From contig JAFQDI010000115.1 in assembly GCA_017416055.1 (NCBI GenBank), positions 1-7,045 on the forward strand: 7,045 nucleotides of DNA, read 5' to 3'. Under the pieces are notes generated by a model. The model saw only the letters and a list, made by a program, of their open reading frames with translations. It had not been told where the DNA came from and searched no databases. The number at the start of each line of letters is the position of its first letter. Within the stretch, counting starts at the first letter, position 1. Shown here piece after piece: positions 6,416 to 7,045 of the stretch. The stretch comes from Lachnospiraceae bacterium (GTDB lineage Bacteria > Bacillota_A > Clostridia > Lachnospirales > Lachnospiraceae). The position numbers and the translations under genes were made by a program.

Positions 6416-6466
6416 AAAAAATCCCTTCTGTCATAGAGTTTGAAGAAACCTATGGCAGAGGGGATT
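6416..6466 (-). terminator. Intrinsic terminator of the right-edge gene
   Basis: The two 17-base arms (6450-6466 and 6420-6436) pair completely in RNA, allowing two G-U pairs. The stem continues, after one bulged base, into a GTTT/AAAC extension with a four-base loop (6438-6449). On the minus strand it is followed by a run of T (6421-6416) and an AT-rich stretch. It begins 30 bases after the stop codon at 6496. The plus strand has no U-tract, so it works for minus-strand transcripts. Confidence 0.88.
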
Positions 6467-6495
6467 GTTCATTCTGTGTATATTCAAATTGGGAC

Positions 6496-7045
6496 TTACT
6501 GTGGTCCGCCTGTCTGATACTGGTTCAAACTGCCGGAGGAACTGCCAGATCCGGAAGAACTGCCGGAAGCAGATGTGCCGGAACTGCCCGGAGCGGCTGT
6601 ACTGCCAGAACTGCCGGATCCGGAAGTGCCGGTTCCATTATATCCACCCGGTCCACCGGCCATACTGCCTGTATTAGCGGAGCCGGAATTTCCGCCCGGT
6701 GCCGTTGCAACGACAGAGCCGGTTGTGCCGGAACCGGCTCCCGGAGCAACCGTTGTACCGCTCGGAGCACCGGAACCGCCCGGATTTACCACAGTCACGT
6801 TATTTCCACTTGTTGTCCCCGTTGTGCCGCTTGCACCCGGTGCTGCGCCTGTAGACGGAGTGGATGTGCCTGTTGTCACATTTGAACCAACAGTTGTACT
6901 GCCGGTCGGAGAGTTGTAAACACTTCCGGCGGAGCCGCCGTCGATCGCGGACGCCTCATTCTGGCAAACACCGTCCTTGTCAACCGTATAATTTACATTA
7001 TCAATTGTATAAGCTCCGTTGGCGTACATCTTGCCATCAGCCGGA
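6496..7045 (-). CDS. C-terminal part of a probable surface protein with Gly/Ser/Thr-rich tail (partial)
   Basis: The frame is open to the right edge, so the gene starts outside the window; the Met at 7029 is probably internal because coding continues above it (PADGKMYANG). About 183 residues are visible. The first ~28 (DGKMYANGAYTIDNVNYTVD followed by KDGVC) resemble a cell-wall/choline-binding type repeat, which would suit an exported protein. The remaining ~145 are low complexity, built of Gly, Ser, Thr, Ala and Pro with occasional Asn, ending QYQTGGPQ. No LPXTG motif, hydrophobic anchor or basic tail is present, so it is not a sortase substrate at this end. I do not recognise a specific family. 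The tail could be an extracellular linker or spacer. It is followed by a strong terminator, so this is the last gene of its transcript. Confidence 0.75.
   Translation of the reverse strand, partial: PADGKMYANGAYTIDNVNYTVDKDGVCQNEASAIDGGSAGSVYNSPTGSTTVGSNVTTGTSTPSTGAAPGASGTTGTTSGNNVTVVNPGGSGAPSGTTVAPGAGSGTTGSVVATAPGGNSGSANTGSMAGGPGGYNGTGTSGSGSSGSTAAPGSSGTSASGSSSGSGSSSGSLNQYQTGGPQ
6526..6640 (-). repeat. Degenerate repeats encoding the Ser/Gly-rich tail
   Basis: On the plus strand the words AACTGCCGGA, AACTGCCAGA and CCGGAAG recur irregularly (for example at 6528-6537). On the minus strand they encode Gly-Ser-Ser and Gly-Ser-Gly strings. The spacing is not constant, so this is simple-sequence expansion within the coding frame, not an ordered array. 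Confidence 0.6.

Noticed and set aside
6575..6919. Plus-strand open frame rich in Pro, Val and Glu
   Set aside because: It is the reverse complement of the Gly/Ser/Thr low-complexity tail. The minus frame has the proper terminator and is open to the window edge.

Overview
The window reads as a chromosomal segment of a Gram-positive anaerobe, most likely a Lachnospiraceae-type Clostridia. The grounds are near-consensus AGGAGG-type ribosome sites, sigma-A promoters with extended -10 boxes, moderate GC, the long threonine synthase, a type III glutamine synthetase and an Rpn-family nuclease of a kind common in that group. This assignment is an inference from style and gene families; there is no rRNA here to confirm it.

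Layout. The left part (1-1369) is on the minus strand: sfsA (620-1369), then feoA (262-543) and the first 87 codons of feoB (running off the left edge). feoA and feoB overlap by one base and form a ferrous-iron uptake unit. A 156-bp divergent region (1370-1525) holds back-to-back promoters for sfsA (minus) and thrC (plus). thrC (1526-3019) and the type III glutamine synthetase gene glnN (3067-5184) follow as a probable two-gene plus-strand operon for threonine synthesis and ammonia assimilation. It ends at a hairpin (5198-5221) lying between two convergent genes.

The right part is accessory in character. A minus-strand monocistronic unit (promoter 6344-6372, gene 5224-6228) encodes an Rpn-family PD-(D/E)XK nuclease ('putative transposase'). 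Just before its C-terminal domain is a strong in-frame internal ribosome site and ATG (5532). Next comes a 12-bp tandem repeat coding for the four-residue unit GRME (5415-5486). This matches the gene-within-gene toxin-antitoxin layout reported for E. coli Rpn proteins, in which a short, separately translated C-terminal protein blocks the toxic full-length nuclease and a helix of four-residue repeats varies in copy number. I consider this the most interesting system in the window.

At the right edge (6496-7045, minus) is the C-terminal end of a probable surface or secreted protein. It has a short stretch resembling a cell-wall-binding repeat, followed by a long Gly/Ser/Thr-rich low-complexity tail, and closes with a strong intrinsic terminator (6416-6466).
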